Origin: Liolophura sinensis
Taxonomy: Eukaryota; Mollusca; Polyplacophora; Chitonida; Chitonidae
NCBI RefSeq assembly: GCF_032854445.1
Contig: NC_088301.1
Location: 58,292,512-58,356,511 of the forward strand
Reading direction: 5' to 3'
DNA: 64,000 nt
Of this stretch, positions 52,595-64,000 are shown piece after piece. The position numbers and the translations under genes were made by a program. The notes below the pieces were generated by a model. The model was not told the DNA's origin. It made no database searches and saw only the letters and a program-made list of their open reading frames with translations. Numbering within the stretch: the stretch's first letter is position 1; each line of letters opens with the position of its first letter.

Positions 52595-55500
52595 ATGGAG
52601 AGAAGTCCGATTGATATTCAAGAGAAAATCTTGTCGTTTGAGCACTTCCTGAATGAAACTTTACGTCAAGATTTAAGGTAAAGATTGTATAAAGTCTGAA
52701 TTTTCCTGTGTCATAGATGATCACACTGGCTACTTATCTGAAGTTGGTAGTGAGAAAGTACCATTCATGTAGCTGCTAAGGCCACAGGTGTCGAAAGCAT
52801 GAAGACAGGTGGACAGCTTGGCTCCCCGTCGATAAAACACTTCCGTTTGCAATGCCCATTCACCACTAATCAAGGAGCTGGGCTGTTAATAAGATTACAG
52901 CCTCCCCACCCAGCTTCCCCATCAAGCTGCAGACGGCAAGCTGCTTGGCATGTTTTCTTGAGTGTTGAACAGATATGTCAAGACTGTCAGGCATGTACTA
53001 ACCTGTTATTCTTCCTTTAAACAGGCAAGTTCTGGAGAAACGCGACAGACTGTATGGGGAAATAGCAGAGTATTTACAACTAAAAACAACAATTGAAAGA
53101 ATTCAGGTGATTTTAGTTGTGTCCCTTACTTGTATAAATAATTCGGTGATAAATAAGAATTTAGCCGAATGCTGGTACCCAGATTTGTGGGTTGCTGTAA
53201 ACTTGTTGGTCACTGTCTACACATGCCCTCCCATGCATCTGTGTGTGCTTGAATGTTTCATAGTTTGGTAGAGGAGTAAAGAGAAAGAAGGGTTTGCTTT
53301 ACCTGTTACCCAGATAAAAACTTATTTATGATGTTTTATTAAGCACTGTATTTACTTCAGCATACTCGTTGAACATTAGTTATGGGTGACATGTACTATG
53401 ACTGTTACCAAATATACCAAAATGACCTAGCCCTAATAGTCTGTTTTCAACACCATTACAGGAATCAAATTTGGAGAAGGAAGAACTAAAGACAAAAGTG
53501 GACCTTGGGTGCAATTTTTATGTCCAGGCATCAGTGTAAGTTTTATACAAAGAATGAATTGTGCTAACATTCAGCTAAATTCCACTAGACAGTGCTTTTT
53601 GGGCTTCCTAGCCATAAACCAACTATTTCGTACACATGACATGTTTGAATATGAAATTCCAGCTGTACCGGGTACGTGATACATTATTATTTATGTGATG
53701 GCAACCTCAGATGGGTAAAAGAGTAGGCAGTATTTTAAACAGATAGGCTACAGCTGTTAGTATTTATATCTTTTAATTATATAAATAATGAAAACACATC
53801 TGATGATGAAAACAATACCTGGACAAGTTTTCGTTGTGATTTAATCAGTGAAATGTATGGAATCTATAGTTGTATACAAAGAAAAATTTCGAAATGCACC
53901 TCCAACCAGATTCTGGTGCATGTGAAGCAAAAGGGCTGCAAAGGGCGTGTTTTAGCCATGGTCATGACAGACCATGAGCAGCCTAACTTAACTGCTATTG
54001 ACATTCAGATTTCTACAATTATACTCTAAGAAATATCAAGACGAATTAGAATATCCCTGATAAATAAAAACTTGCCCTTGGAAACTTATATTACTTTTGA
54101 TTGGTACATTAACTGCTTGAATCATGTCTGGACGATTATGGGAATAAAAAATTGTTACATGTATGTATTTGGAGAGCAAATATATTATATTTGTAGGCCA
54201 GATTGTTCCCGCATATTTGTTTGTGTGGGTTTTGGGATTTATTTGGAATTTACCTTGAAAGAAGCCATTAAGTTCTCAGAAAAGAAGGTTAAAAGGTTTA
54301 CAGTGTTGACGGACAAGCTGACAGAAGACGCTTCGAAGATAAAGGCTCACATCAAGCTGGTTTTAGAGGTGAGCAAGAAATAAAAAAAAGTGAATTTTCT
54401 TTGGCGTTGCATGCTTTTTATCACTGAGTTTTGACAGGTATGGCGATAGATGTCCTTGGGACATGTGTGTAATATTTGGCGTAAGTCACTGTCATAAAAA
54501 AGGGTAAAAGAATATGCACGTGTATTACCCAAACCTTTGTTTAAAGGTAAAAGATGCTGTTTTACAGTCTTTTTTTTATTTGAGTTTAATGCCATACGTG
54601 GATTTGTACACTCCCACGTTTACACGGGTCATAGTATAGTATGATGATTTTGCCGCCCTGTCTGCCCGTCCATCCTGCTCCTTATCAATAACCAGGCAAC
54701 AATTCCCGTCGTTGTTATGCATGTGTAGTTTTGATTTATGGTGAATACAGATACAGAGGTGGCGATGTGTCAATCCTGTCATATTATTCTATGGGTACGA
54801 ATCAATTTGTTTAGGATTATATCGTGTGCACGTGACTTCTTGTTCAATAACCCGCCTGTACATCTACTGACGCGGTTATACGCCAATAGCCATCAACGAC
54901 ATCCAATAAAAGAGAACGCAATGTTTAGATAAATTTTAGAGTGGTGTTCCATCCGTGATGACTACGTCCATATTAATTACCCCAAACTAGTACTGGTTCA
55001 GAAATGTCACACATCAGGTCTTTACGATTCAGAAGCCTTTAGGAATCGCATATCCAATACACCACATGACCAGAGATTGTGCAGAAATCTGATCAGAAAA
55101 GTACTTTTATTGTAAATCTTAAGTCTTATCAGATGGTACCCCAGTTGGTTTATACATGAAAAGCGTGTAACACCAGAGCAAGGTGCATTTGTTGTCTCAA
55201 TAACACACCGTCGTATAAACATTCTTGAGAAAGATGCCGATGTGGGGTTAAGCTATTATCATTCATTCTTAAGAAAGGCGTAAAACGCCAATCAAACAAA
55301 TAAATGGATATATAAATGAACGTAACAAATTGTAAACTAGGATGGTTAGACTGGAATACTGATATAATTCATTCGCATAAGCCTTTCTGTCATCATTTGG
55401 AACTTTTGACTGCTTTTCTTTGCAGGAATCCTTCCAGACATTATATACGTCCTTAGTTCTTCGTGCTTTGTGTTGCATGCCGTTTTGAAAATTGGTCATG

Positions 55501-55742
55501 GGATTATTGAATCGGAACGTCCGTTAGACGTGACCGGCCACGATATGGCTGAGACATTGCCGAAGTGGCGTTAAGCCATAATCATTCATTCATTCATTCC
55601 GATATACATGAAGTTGGTGGATACACAGTTATTTCCAATGGAGGGTTAACATTTTCATACATCTCTCTGACTTCAGGGACTGAAAGAGCTGCAGGGGATT
55701 GATGACAGAGAAGGCACTCCTTTCAGGGACGTATTGTCTTGA
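52595..55742 (+). CDS. UXT: UXT, prefoldin-like chaperone subunit
   Basis: UXT is an alpha-type prefoldin family protein. It is a subunit of the R2TP/URI1 prefoldin-like complex and in vertebrates also a transcription cofactor. Five exons: 52595-52677, 53025-53106, 53462-53535, 54197-54368 and 55677-55742. Phases agree and total 477 nt (158 aa; human 157). It begins MERSPIDIQEKILSFEHFLN. The N-terminal coiled coil (LEKRDRLYGEIAEYLQLKTT) is followed by the family core VDLGCNFYVQASVPDCSRIF, then VGFGIYLEFTLKEAIKF, and a C-terminal coiled coil with KIKAHIKLVLEGLKELQG. The VDLGCNF motif and the GFxxELTLxEA-like strand pair are hallmarks of UXT. The start codon is supported by the match in length to the family. 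It shares its promoter region with EMC3 and converges with the deacetylase gene. Confidence 0.96.
55225..55310 (+). mobile_element. SINE tail fragments in UXT intron 4
   Basis: 'gccgatgtggggttaagcta' with ttatcattcattc is one tail type. It is followed by aggcgtaaaacgccaatcaa acaaataaa, the other SINE tail. A third scrap, 'ttgccgaagtggcgttaagc' plus cataatcattcattcattc, lies at 55556-55600. Confidence 0.7.
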
Positions 55743-56151
55743 GGACAGCATACCCCCATGAGATCACGGTCCCTTACCAGCTGACTCTATACAGAGCTAG
55801 CTTGTTATAGGGGTATGTGCTGTGAACTACGCCTGTTGCGTCTCTACCAACTAAGCAGTCCACCTGGTGCCCGCCTCGTCAAGCTATGCGGCGATATCAT
55901 TGCCGCATTGTTCACTATTTGATGTGCTAGTCAGGTGTTTATCAAGTGGCTAAATGTGTTGAAATGTGCAGCTTTCAGCGACCTGTGAACTATACACCAA
56001 CTAAAATCTGTCGTGAGAAGAACATATATGAAGTGAAGTGTTCTACCCATCTACTCACGTGGGTCGGCCTTCTATATGAATAGTGGAAACGCACTATTAT
56101 CCGAAAGAATCCTAGTGATAACAAATGCCACGCCACCTCTAATAACAAATT

Positions 56152-56293
56152 TTGCCCAAACTGTGGCAAGGGCTAATCCCGAACTGCGGCAAGGGATAAT
56201 CCCGAACTGTGGCCAGGGCTAATCCCGAACTGCGGCAAGGGATAATCCCGAACTGTGGCCAGGGCTAATCCCGAACTGCGGCAAGGGATAATC
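56152..56293. repeat. 23-bp minisatellite with a 46-bp higher-order unit
   Basis: Two alternating 23-base versions, 'aatcccgaactgcggcaagg' + gat and 'aatcccgaactgtggccagg' + gct, repeat as a 46-base pair for about three rounds. It lies in the probable 3' UTR of UXT or just beyond it. Confidence 0.92.
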
Positions 56294-56997
56294 GAGAGTT
56301 GCATTGGCATTTGTTGCCTCTCATCGTGAGCTCATTGTGTTGGTACTGCAGAGGTGTCCTCGAAATTTATGGATAAAGCCATAACCCACAGGAATCCATT
56401 AAAGTACAAATGTGAAGGATTGATTGTGGAGTAAATCTGTAAACTGATCAAGGTTTATTTTTATTCTGTGTCAAAGAACTAAATGTGGGTCATGTTTGGG
56501 TTTATTATGTGGCTTAGAAAAAATACTTAGGAATTATTTTTCTTATACAGTAGCTATCATTTTCATGGGTGGAGGAAACTGGAGTGCCCTGGCTTAATCC
56601 ACGAACATTTTGCATGTTACTAACAAACTTTCCCACGTGTGACGTATAGACTCAAAAGATATATTGGACACACGGACGCGTTATAAGACTCGTGGTGTCA
56701 GTGTCTTGAAAGAAAGCCCAATGAGTGCATACTGTCACTAGGGCATCCTTGAACAGTGAGTGTGTGGAAATTCTCTGTTTATTGGCGAGATCATAGCCAG
56801 TGCTTCGTTATTAGTATTGGTGCAACTTAACAAGGTACAATAGGTTCCACATTCTGATCATGGAATTCCCTGGAATCCTCACGGAGAGCTAGCCTTTAGC
56901 TTGCTTCTTGCCCAAGTTTATATTGTCCCAGGCTCCAAAACAAAGATGAGATAATAATCCAACATAAGCATCAGAGAACGAAATGTTATTGTTTTCC

Positions 56998-57011
56998 AAT
57001 AAATTTTTATT
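56998..57011. terminator. back-to-back poly(A) signals between UXT and the deacetylase
   Basis: AATAAATTTTTATT reads AATAAA on the plus strand (56998-57003; UXT direction) and AATAAA on the minus strand (57011-57006; deacetylase direction). It lies about 1.26 kb past the UXT stop and 0.6 kb past the deacetylase stop. Other signals may be used. Confidence 0.5.
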
Positions 57012-57609
57012 TTTTTTTTTGTGCATGAATTACATCAATTTTGGCGGTTGAAAAGTGCATAAAAGCCTCATGAACCCACATCTGCCAAGTGGTGGTTTTG
57101 TATAACTAACACTTAAGTATATGATCTTGCATGTAAGAGTGATAAGAGGTACTACGTCAGATACGGCCAAATCGCCTACACAACTTGCAATATACAGAAA
57201 TTAAATATATTTTTAAAACATAACTATAGTTGGAATAGATCTACGTCACCTCAACCGTAAAAAAACGTATTAAAATATTAAAACATGTAATAAAACATAA
57301 ACAGTGGCAAGCTTGTAATAAAAAATGAACACCACCATCTTGTACTGTTCACTATCGCCATCGCTAGGGTGGTAACAGCTGCACGGACAACTTGTACACA
57401 CACTTGTACATGTATAAGCACCTATGAGTGAGACAGGTATATTATGCAAATGGTTGTCGCGTATAAAAATATATGAAGTGAGCACTTGTCCAAAAAGGAA
57501 AGGACGGCGTAAATGTTACAGCCTTGTCTTGTCAGTAGACTGAGATCGTGCACGCATATCGCAAACAGGATGAACACTAACTCCGGGCACTACATGTAGC
57601 TCCAATCAT

Positions 57610-60600
57610 TCACTGTCGATATGTTGACTTAGCCCTATCGTCACAACTTCCCTTGGCGTCTCCCTTGTTACGAACTGAAACAAGACACTTTTAGAATCAA
57701 TTTTGACACCGGATGTACCTGTACATGTAAGAGTGTATTTATGACAGACTATTACCATTCCCTACATGTGTACTTAATGTATACAAGAGGCCTTGCGGTG
57801 CCAATGCATACCTGTCATATCAGAAAGGGTGTGACACACTAACTCTTCATCCTGCGACAGGCCATCGGTTTTCCTGAAAAAAAAAAGGAACAACCTTTTC
57901 AGACCGATAGATAAATATAAACAAGGCATTCAGTTTAAATAGTTATGACCCATTCCATCTGTACACCATAAAGACATCCAGATATATAGACAACGTATAA
58001 AGCTTAGGCCATCTTTATACATCGACTGTCGCTTTCTCTGCAGCCTACACCAAAGGGGCCGAGCCCTGAGCCCGATAATCGCACATATAGGACCATGGTA
58101 TGATAATAGTAACGTACAAAATATAGTACGACAAATGCACGATAACAAAAATGTCGTACTCCGCTTTGTGAAACTGTGCCCAGGAATCTGGCATTCGCTG
58201 GTGCGGTGCAGTCATGACAGGGATTTTTGTCATACAGGTATCTAGCAGAGGGTGGTGTGTTGCCCAGGTTATACTCTGCTCAATTTCTACCGCTAAAAAC
58301 CCCATCGGCCACATATATGAATCATTCCGGTTTACCAAATGAATAATATTAACATGTTGCAGGGACAACCTTCTAGTGATTAAATGGACAAGATTCGCAA
58401 GGAATATTTCAAGATAGTGCGCGCAGGTAAATGTTATGTTATGAATCCTAATATAGCACCATTTCACGCTATCCCCATTAACACCTTCATGGCTTGGTTT
58501 GTTAGTGTAACGACCTTACCCTTCTTCAGCTGCGTTGTCTTTGTTTGGGTTAAGACCGCCGATATTTCTGACACGGTCCTCATCGGGCAAATCAACTGTA
58601 AAATTAAAGAACATGCATGTGTAATACAAAAACTGTCAATCCCATAGGCACTCCGTTGTTTTACCATATAACGTGAAAAGTGAGACAGGGGTTTTAATTT
58701 CAAACATTACAATATTTGCAGGCGTTAAAAGTATCATTTTGGGAAGAAATGAAATATGTTGGAAATATGTACACGGATACATACATTAGGAGGGGTGGGC
58801 GTTTGTGAGTGTGTGTTTGGGGAGGGGGTTAGCTCGCCAGCACGGAGCAATGATTCAGTAGCCTCCCACCAATGGGGTCAGTGTGGGTACTATGCTGGCT
58901 TTCTCTCCGGCCGTACGTGGGAAGGTCTTTCAGCAACCTGCGGATTGTTGTGGGTTTTCTCCCACCATAATGGTGGCCGCCGTCATATAAGTAAAATATT
59001 CTTGTGTACGGCGTAAAACACCAATCAAATAAATAAACATACAGCACGTAATTCGCACATGATTTTGAGTATGTGTGCGCTTCAGAACTAGGTGAATGCC
59101 ATTCTGTCGCCAATTTCCCCTTTTCAGTTTGTCTTTGATCCTACATTTTGTCTCTATTTTATACCTATGGTTACTTACCACAGAAACACAGGGTTTTCCA
59201 AAATTGTTTTTGAACGCCTATTACGGATGTCATGGTTTCTACGGCGCTGAAAACGAAACTAGAAACACTTTACACTTGGTGAATGATATTCATGGCCACG
59301 TAGGTGAGGAACCGATCGTTTCCTAGAAATGGGCTGATTGTTGTTTAACGTACATGCAATTTCACAGAACAGTAGTCATGAAATCCACACAAACAGTGAG
59401 GGAAGGGCGATCTACAAATTCCCTGTCCAACGCTGGTTTTGAAACGGAACGCCGTGTTATCCTGCGATTGAAAGAGAACCACCTGTATCCATCAGACCAC
59501 GGCGCTCTCGCCTGAAAAGGGCTTAGGCGCTTTGTTTATATTGACAATGAACACATTCATATAGCCAATTTAACATTATCTTCAGTTAAGGCCTGTGAAT
59601 ATAATAGAGAGCATATACCTTGGCGAAGGCCTTGCTTGCGGCTCTGGAAGGGGTGGACAGGTATCTCCCAATAGCACAGATGTACACAGACACAGACCAG
59701 CACTTGTCATCTCCTGGTTGTAACCACCCTTTAAGTGGTTAACAAAATAAAATCGATGTTTTGAAGAGCTAGGGTAAAACAGTGTCAGTGAACGCTAATC
59801 GCCACAACGAAAGAATGCGGCTTGAAAGTTCGTTACAATAAATTACATCCAAATTGCAGAAGTCAGACAGATTTGTAAGAGTAGGCTGGCCTTGCAAAAA
59901 ATTACTGACGTCAAACAGGAGGGCACCTCTGAGTAGAACTCGTGTATTCGGTTTCTTTGTTTCCCATATAAAGACACTGATCCTATTATAAGCAATGCGC
60001 TTTTTATTCAGTCATAGTGAGGGTTTTAGGCCTACTCCAAAAACATCATACATTTCATATCTATAGGGCATAATCAACTCGCACTGTCCAAATACTAAAT
60101 CATTTCCTTTGTCTAACAAAGTGTTTCCACATCGAAAGAGGGTTGCTTATATTCGCGGGGGTGAGGACGGATTATCTAACAACACAGACTTGTCCACCAA
60201 AATGAGGGCCATATGTTTACCGTTGGTTAGACAGTTTTTCTCACATATCTGGCAACTAATGTCACAAGCTTGTGGTTGTGTGCTGTACCAGATGAAGACA
60301 TGAAGAGTTACCTCTAGTGCGAGGACAATGCGGCCATTTGCAAGTCCCATCAACAGATTTGTCATCAAAGCAAAACACTGCGGACTTAATTTGTACCCTC
60401 CCTGTAAATAAATCATACATTCTATTTAAAAACAAGCGCTTCTTTGAAAAAAATGTTTGAAAACACATTCACAGCACATATATTTATTAACTTGACATGG
60501 CCACAAAGACTGCAAACAACTGCGGTCAGTCTTACGAATGGTATAGAAACTTGCAAGGCAGAACAATTAGGGAACTATCACACTTATCTAGGTACATGCG

Positions 60601-63591
60601 TGTCTTGGTATGCATTAAAACAACGACCCGCCTAGCGTAGTCCCTCACATACAGTAATGCCAAACAAAAGAAGGAATCACTTCTTCTATACCAGATATAG
60701 AAGATTTATGTATATTGTGTACTTGACACAATATACATAAAAACGGCTTACCAAATCATCCTCTCTTGCTGCATCAAATCCAGCGGAGACAAGAACAAGA
60801 TCTGGACAAAACTTCAAAACAAAAAAGAGATCAACTTGTGGGAGCAGTACATGTACAGCAAGTTGTCTTAACTTATACATAGTAATATTCACTAAATGTA
60901 TAATACCCTCATTCTTAAACCTTTTCGCATATCAGTGTACTCGATGAACCATTTTAACTTGCCATAGGAAGCATATCCATTTGTTGGATTGGTCTTTTAC
61001 AGGCCTTCAAAAACGTATAATTTCATCATTCTATACCCTATAATGCCGTCACATGGTTGGCGAATTACAGTAAGTGCATAAGGATATTATTACATAACCA
61101 TATTTGATAACGTAACTGAAGGTTGTGGCGGCTTTGTGTAAAATGGCCAAGAACTCACCTCATAGGCTATTGGAAGTATGATTTGTTGGAATGCAGCAAT
61201 GTACTCCGAGTCTCCCATGCGACCCTGAAGTCGAATGGAAGTATATTCTGTGATGTGGTCATAATATATTACATGTAGTTCTTAGTTAAGGCCATGTTTA
61301 ATCAGAATGTTTAATGGAGGGATGAGAAAGACATTGTTCAATTCCATCACACGAAAAGTACAGTGGTCATTAAGCATATCATGCCCGTATAGAACCTCCG
61401 AAAAATTCAGGCATAAATATTCTTCAGGAAGGTTATATGTATCACCTCGGTGATGTCGAAAGTGATGCACTGGAGACAACCCCGACAAAACACTTACCAG
61501 TCTCCATGGTATATTCACACTGAATCCTTTGCCGGAACCTTCTCCAACCGTACCCATATTGCCGTCACTGCCATAGGGGAAAAACCTACCGTCATCAAAA
61601 CGGTGCAACGACACATACAGCACTCTGAAAAATACTGACATAAGCTACATCGCATGCTGGGCATGTAATATACTATATCGTATGACCTACAAAGCTTAAG
61701 AGGTGTTAGTCAAGCATTAACAATACAAGTACAAAATGAAACATTTTCATTAAACGTACCTCTCATCATGAGAAAACAGCTGTTGTGTACCGTTTCCATG
61801 GTGAACATCCCAGTCCAAAATCAGGATTCTATGTAAACAGAAGTAAGCCCTTAACATTCCATCTCACAAAGTGAAACAATATTTTGATAATATTGATAAC
61901 ACGATGGTTTTTATCCCCCTCAGGTTCAATGAGCTTTGAAGTGTGTCAGCAAGACAAAATCCATGCTAGCTTCTACGAAGACTATTCTAATGCGTTACAG
62001 AATGTAGAACTTATCAGATGTGTGTAGACGCCGAGCCATCATAAAACATTCTCTTTGGGGTTTTTTTTTTTTTTTTTTTTTGATTTGTTTTCTTTTTTAT
62101 CTTTTATTCACTTACTTTGTCTTTAAGCCTTACCTGTTCACATTAAATTTGGACATGGCATATTTAGCTGCGATGGCAACATTATTGAAAATGCAGTATC
62201 CCATGGGATGTCCTTCGCAAGCGTGATGCCCAGGAGGTCTGTGTCAAAACACACCAATAGAAGTGTCAAAAAAGTAAGTAAAATATTTCAGTGAATTTGT
62301 AAAATCGACAATTTAAGAACGCGAACAACATTCAAAATTCAGAAAGAGTACATTTAAGTACGTATTTTTGATTCTTATTGGTTCATATTGCAAGCACTAA
62401 ACACGTGGGATGTTCAGACAAATATGTGACAATTTTGAAGACCATTAAATGGGAATTAAAGAGATGTTTTAGATGTTCAAATTCAAAGAAATGTCCTACC
62501 TTATCACAGCCACTCCACTCGTCGCCTTAAATATAACACGCACATATACAGTGAGTAATACCAGATGTGTTCAAACACTAATTCCAATGCAACACAAGAA
62601 AATCTAGCCTGGCTTTTGTCTGAGATGACCAGTTTGTATTACTTTAATTTTTGAACGAGCTACAGAGTCAATTCATACTCACAGCACCAAAGTAGATGCA
62701 CGTCTTTCACATAAACTGCCAACATATTGTCCATGTGTACATATATAGGTCTATGTATGTCTGCAAACCTATAGATACATGTAACCGTTAACCACGGGCG
62801 TATTGAACTGCCCATTCGATTCAATAAAAATACATGTACAAATAAGTTTTGAAGTGGAGGACACGTCGACGAGTCAGAGAGACAGCACAGGCTTTGTAAA
62901 TGCATAATAAGTTGTGATTTATTGTCCATATACAAACCCCGCGACCTTACTCTTTCAACTACTAAATAGGCCTACCTTAAAGTTGAAGAGTTAGTCTTAC
63001 CTCATCTTTCATGACTGCATCAACGACCGACAGGACAGTGCCAACAGCCTGGCTTGCAGCAGCATATGTGTCCTGTAATACCATCGTCCACACATTTACA
63101 CACGTCAAGTGGCTATGTCACACCAGAGAGACATGACCTAAGGCCTATTGTCGACCAGACAGACTATTGTCGCTGCTTCCATTTAACTCACTCTGCTAAA
63201 TCTACGTGTTTGTCTGTCCTTTCTCAAAATGACAAAACTAGTACAACTGAAAAGTAACTTGAAAACTTCCTTTGTCCAGACGACTGTTAAGTGAAGATAC
63301 TGATGGACCCCTACACTCTGTAACTAAAATTACTTATGGTTACTTGTTTACATTTATTAAGATCAATTGTCTTATACAAAAAGTACATGTAAATTCATGA
63401 CTACGGTGTTAAGCAACAATGAAATAAATCAATGTAGTCTACAAGCTCTACTAGAAGATTCTTAAAGTGCTATACTAGATGATAAGATTATTACCTTACA
63501 CACGAAAACGGAATTAAACGTGCCTGGGTATTTCATCAAAGCTTCTTCATCCAAAGCAGACAGCTTCATCATACGCCTAATATGGCTAGAA
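57610..63591 (-). CDS. class II histone/protein deacetylase, HDAC6-like, 5' partial
   Basis: Zn-dependent lysine deacetylase. Twelve exons in phase on the minus strand: 63591-63495, 63072-63001, 62525-62500, 62238-62134, 61828-61760, 61624-61498, 61224-61159, 60811-60752, 60401-60312, 59728-59619, 57873-57812 and 57674-57610. Together they encode about 316 residues. The domain runs [112 protein letters not shown] and RIVLALEGGYN. Zinc ligands (DWDVHH, GFD), the His pair (GHH) and the catalytic Tyr (GGY) are all present. Class IIa vertebrate enzymes have His at that Tyr, so class IIb is favoured. After the domain only about 50 residues remain ([12 protein letters not shown]... then [14 protein letters not shown]), with no zinc finger. 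The N-terminus lies beyond the window. The last two exons rest on splice phase only. Confidence 0.9.
58836..59040 (+). mobile_element. 5'-truncated tRNA-SINE in deacetylase intron
   Basis: It matches the body and tail of the SINE at 46557-46801: ggctttctctccggccgtac, gtgggttttctcccaccata, atggtggccgccgtcatata and ttcttgtgtacggcgtaaaa then caccaatcaaataaataaa. It lacks the tRNA-like head and keeps a block (gtgggaaggtctttcagcaa) that is deleted from the other copy. Plus orientation, opposite to the host gene. Confidence 0.9.
62060..62081. repeat. poly(T) run, 22 bases
   Basis: An uninterrupted T run in a deacetylase intron, 52 bases from the 3' end of the 62238-62134 exon. On the transcribed strand it reads poly(A), downstream of that exon's donor. 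Confidence 0.85.
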
Positions 63592-64000
63592 CTGTAAACG
63601 GAAATGCCACCAAATATGAAATCTTTATCTAAACCGATTCGACTTTGACAATGCCATTGTTACTTACAATACCCATCCATACTGTTACCGAAAACAGATA
63701 TTTGTTCGAAAAGAGCCAATTTAAACAAAAAACCTCATGGACCTTATTATATAGGCCTACACGAGCCTTTATACCAATATATAATCTTTATTTCAAGCAT
63801 TATGATTTATATTTTGACAAGGTTTGTTGAAACTTGATATTTCCGGTCCGTCGTTATAGAATCAAGAAATCTGATCTAAATATAATTCCTCATGGCGTGG
63901 TTTTGATTTATATTGTCACCAGGCTGTTGAAACTTGCTATGTCTAGTCGAGTGTTATAAAAGAAACAAGCCATCTGATCCAGTAAGACCCTGTTTAAATG

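Noticed and set aside
58045-58467. 140-codon minus ORF in a deacetylase intron
   Set aside because: No deacetylase or other family motif and no splice signals in phase with the neighbouring exons; it is probably chance.
58540-58595. Possible extra deacetylase exon ([17 protein letters not shown] on the minus strand)
   Set aside because: It has fair splice signals, but after the 59619 exon it would give an immediate in-frame TGA. The 57873 exon joins in phase instead.

Overview
This window is eukaryotic nuclear DNA, most likely from a marine mollusc or a related lophotrochozoan. It is AT-rich and gene-sparse. Its genes are split into short exons with GT/AG borders, and there are no operons or bacterial signals. 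It carries tRNA-headed SINEs whose tails read like 'cggcgtaaaacaccaatcaa ataaata', and a second 'gagtgagtgagtg...tttaacgtcgtc' repeat family; I associate both with mollusc genomes from memory, not from a search. No published species was matched.

Layout. 1-2124 is a 65-bp minisatellite (32.7 copies). 2125-20290 has no gene I can support; it holds SINE fragments, a 27-bp coding-frame minisatellite, a 3-copy unit of about 150 bp, an AT microsatellite and one member of a dispersed repeat family. 20291-30485 (+) is a five-exon gene, in phase throughout, for a 237-residue secreted cysteine-rich protein with a likely GPI-anchor signal; its introns hold an inverted copy of the dispersed repeat and two foldback elements. 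30486-37825 is intergenic with a degenerate tandem array. 37826-42991 (-) is a candidate gene for a very small secreted peptide with two alternative, in-phase last exons of opposite charge. 48415-48633 (+) is a possible terminal exon of an unrecognised gene.

The right third is conventional and well supported. EMC3 (-, 48911-52432, eight exons, 256 aa) and UXT (+, 52595-55742, five exons, 158 aa) are divergent, with only 162 bp between their start codons. A class II histone deacetylase (HDAC6-like, -, 57610-63591, twelve exons in the window, 5' end outside it) lies convergent to UXT. At both convergent junctions (48.65 kb and 57.0 kb) poly(A) signals for the two strands lie within a few bases of each other.

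Exon borders were chosen by hand from splice signals, reading-frame phase and, for EMC3, UXT and HDAC, recalled family sequence. No search, alignment or transcript data was available.
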